From assembly GCA_009746045.1 (NCBI GenBank), contig RPFO01000436.1:1365772-1429771 (forward strand): a stretch of 64,000 nucleotides of DNA, given 5' to 3'. The position numbers and the translations under genes are program-made. Source of the stretch: Mesostigma viride. Taxonomy: Eukaryota > Streptophyta > Mesostigmatophyceae > Mesostigmatales > Mesostigmataceae. This document shows, piece by piece, positions 63,024 to 64,000 of this stretch. The notes beneath the pieces are model-generated. The model was not told where the DNA came from. It did not search any database and saw only the letters and a program-made list of their open reading frames with translations. How positions within the stretch are numbered: the first letter of the stretch is position 1; each line of letters opens with the position of its first letter.

Positions 63024-63473
63024 TAGAGGCAACCAAGACAAGGGTGGGTGGGTGGGGAGCAAAGAAAGAGGCCGACAAAACCAGCCAGAGCGGCTTTTAG
63101 TCGCAAAACCTCCCTTATCCCTAGCTAACTGACGTCATTAAACCCTTATGTTCAGTGATGCTAGTAAGACGCTAACCGTACAGACCGGGGGTAGAATATC
63201 CCGAATCTGCACGGCTAGTATTAAATAATGCGTAGGTTGTTCTTTTCAGGGGCACTGCACCTCACGCCCCGTTACGCCCGGGTATAATCAACCCAAGCGC
63301 GGAACGCACATTTTATTTAAGTCATTTTTCAACCATGCACTATATTGCATCTACTAATCACAAAAGCTCTAGCCAAACAGCTACGAGAAAACACTACGAC
63401 CTATAAGCCGCTCATCCAGCGGCCTCTTGTTCCCGCATTCACGTATAGAAGAAACTCCGTTCAAAGAACCCCG
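63024..63473. other. spacer between the 129-bp repeats, no gene seen
   Basis: Contains CAAGGGTGGGTGGGTGGGG near 63040 and otherwise unremarkable sequence. Confidence 0.4.
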
Positions 63474-63602
63474 ATTCATGTCCCACGTAGCTCCCACAAA
63501 AACCAGCATCTTCATTAAAACAATAAGTGGAAGCATACATGTGACACTAATTGACATGCCCGGAGGCACGCCGTTCAAGGCCCTTCATGAAGTACGTTGC
63601 CC
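63474..63602 (+). repeat. 129-bp direct repeat, copy 2
   Basis: See copy 1 at 62895-63023. Confidence 0.8.
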
Positions 63603-64000
63603 AATCACCCCCGCCCTGGCTTTCCCTTGAAGCCGCACTCCACCTTGCTCGTTGTCACAAGTGACCGCCCTGCCGCAAAACGGGAGCCCCCCCACATCGG
63701 GAGGCGTGTGCCCGGCGGCTGTGGATGCATGGCCAGGCCCAAAAAGGCCCAGCGCATTTGCACTGCGATTGCGCACGGCCAGCCTATCATGACCCCTCTC
63801 GGGGCCCCGAGTCGGTACCGCTATGGCCGTCTCCCCATAGACCCGGGGTGCTTCGAGAAAAAACGTGGACCTAGCCCAGGCCCCGCCAACCCGGATGCCC
63901 GAGGCCACAGCCCCAGGCACCTGGCTGAACGAGAGTCCGTTCAGCCAAGACCGCATTCCCCCCCGAGGTTTCTATGCGTGGGGAAAAAATTTCTAGCTTA
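63603..64000. other. GC-rich end of window, minus ORF of uncertain status
   Basis: A 123-codon minus-strand ORF (63956-63585: MRSWLNGLSFSQVPGAVASG) spans most of it but extends into the 129-bp repeat. It has no recognisable domain, so I do not call it a gene. Confidence 0.3.

Overview
This 64 kb window is eukaryotic and is almost entirely transposable elements (TEs) nested inside one another. Spliceosomal GT-AG introns, AATAAA-type 3' ends, GC-rich coding next to AT-rich spacer, and tyrosine-recombinase retrotransposons with split direct repeats (the PAT/Kangaroo/TOC type known from volvocine algae) point to a green alga or related protist with a large, repeat-rich nuclear genome. I cannot name the species. 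I recognise no single-copy housekeeping gene, rRNA gene or functional tRNA.

Layout. (1) 1-12934: three DIRS-order retrotransposons. E0 (ends at 1737) sits in the gag-like ORF1 of E1 (1738-12934), and E2 (3061-9395) sits in the reverse transcriptase (RT) of E1. (2) 12935-18868: a degraded minus-strand gene, remnants of TTAA-flanked elements, and the BED-finger 5' part of a hAT-like transposase gene. (3) 18869-33672: a 14.8 kb segment with 29-bp perfect terminal inverted repeats (TIRs) and octamer satellite arrays in opposite orientation at its two ends. It carries a minus-strand three-exon gene and a plus-strand gene resembling the GHTH-D-D-Q (DUF7869-type) family. It splits the hAT gene and looks like a large, possibly undescribed DNA transposon. 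Its main gene is broken by a TTAA element (25830-30179), which holds another TTAA element and a PHD-finger fragment. (4) 34448-40619: a third DIRS lineage, E3, with an element inserted in its last repeat. (5) 40620-45178: non-LTR-type RT fragments, simple and minisatellite repeats, and a TA-flanked MITE. (6) 45179-62897: two copies of one 1.9 kb TTAA family lying head to head (N1, N3). Each is interrupted by a complete Ty1/copia element (copia-1 minus, copia-2 plus). A third copy (N2) is in copia-1's LTR, and a palindromic composite MITE is in N3. (7) 62898-64000: a pair of 129-bp direct repeats and unassigned sequence.

How the parts work. Each DIRS element encodes a gag-like ORF1, then in the -1 frame an RT/RNase H, then a tyrosine recombinase (YR). 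In E1 and E2 a canonical 2A-like motif (GDVESNPGP) lies exactly between RNase H and YR, so one translation could give two proteins by ribosome skipping. E3 keeps NPGP but has lost the acidic residues. The 3' regions of E0-E2 carry a small hairpin whose stem covaries. Copia-1 and copia-2 have near-identical LTRs, perfect 5-bp target duplications and one gag frameshift each, so they are recent. Most breaks are single-base indels, several in homopolymers, so some may be assembly errors.
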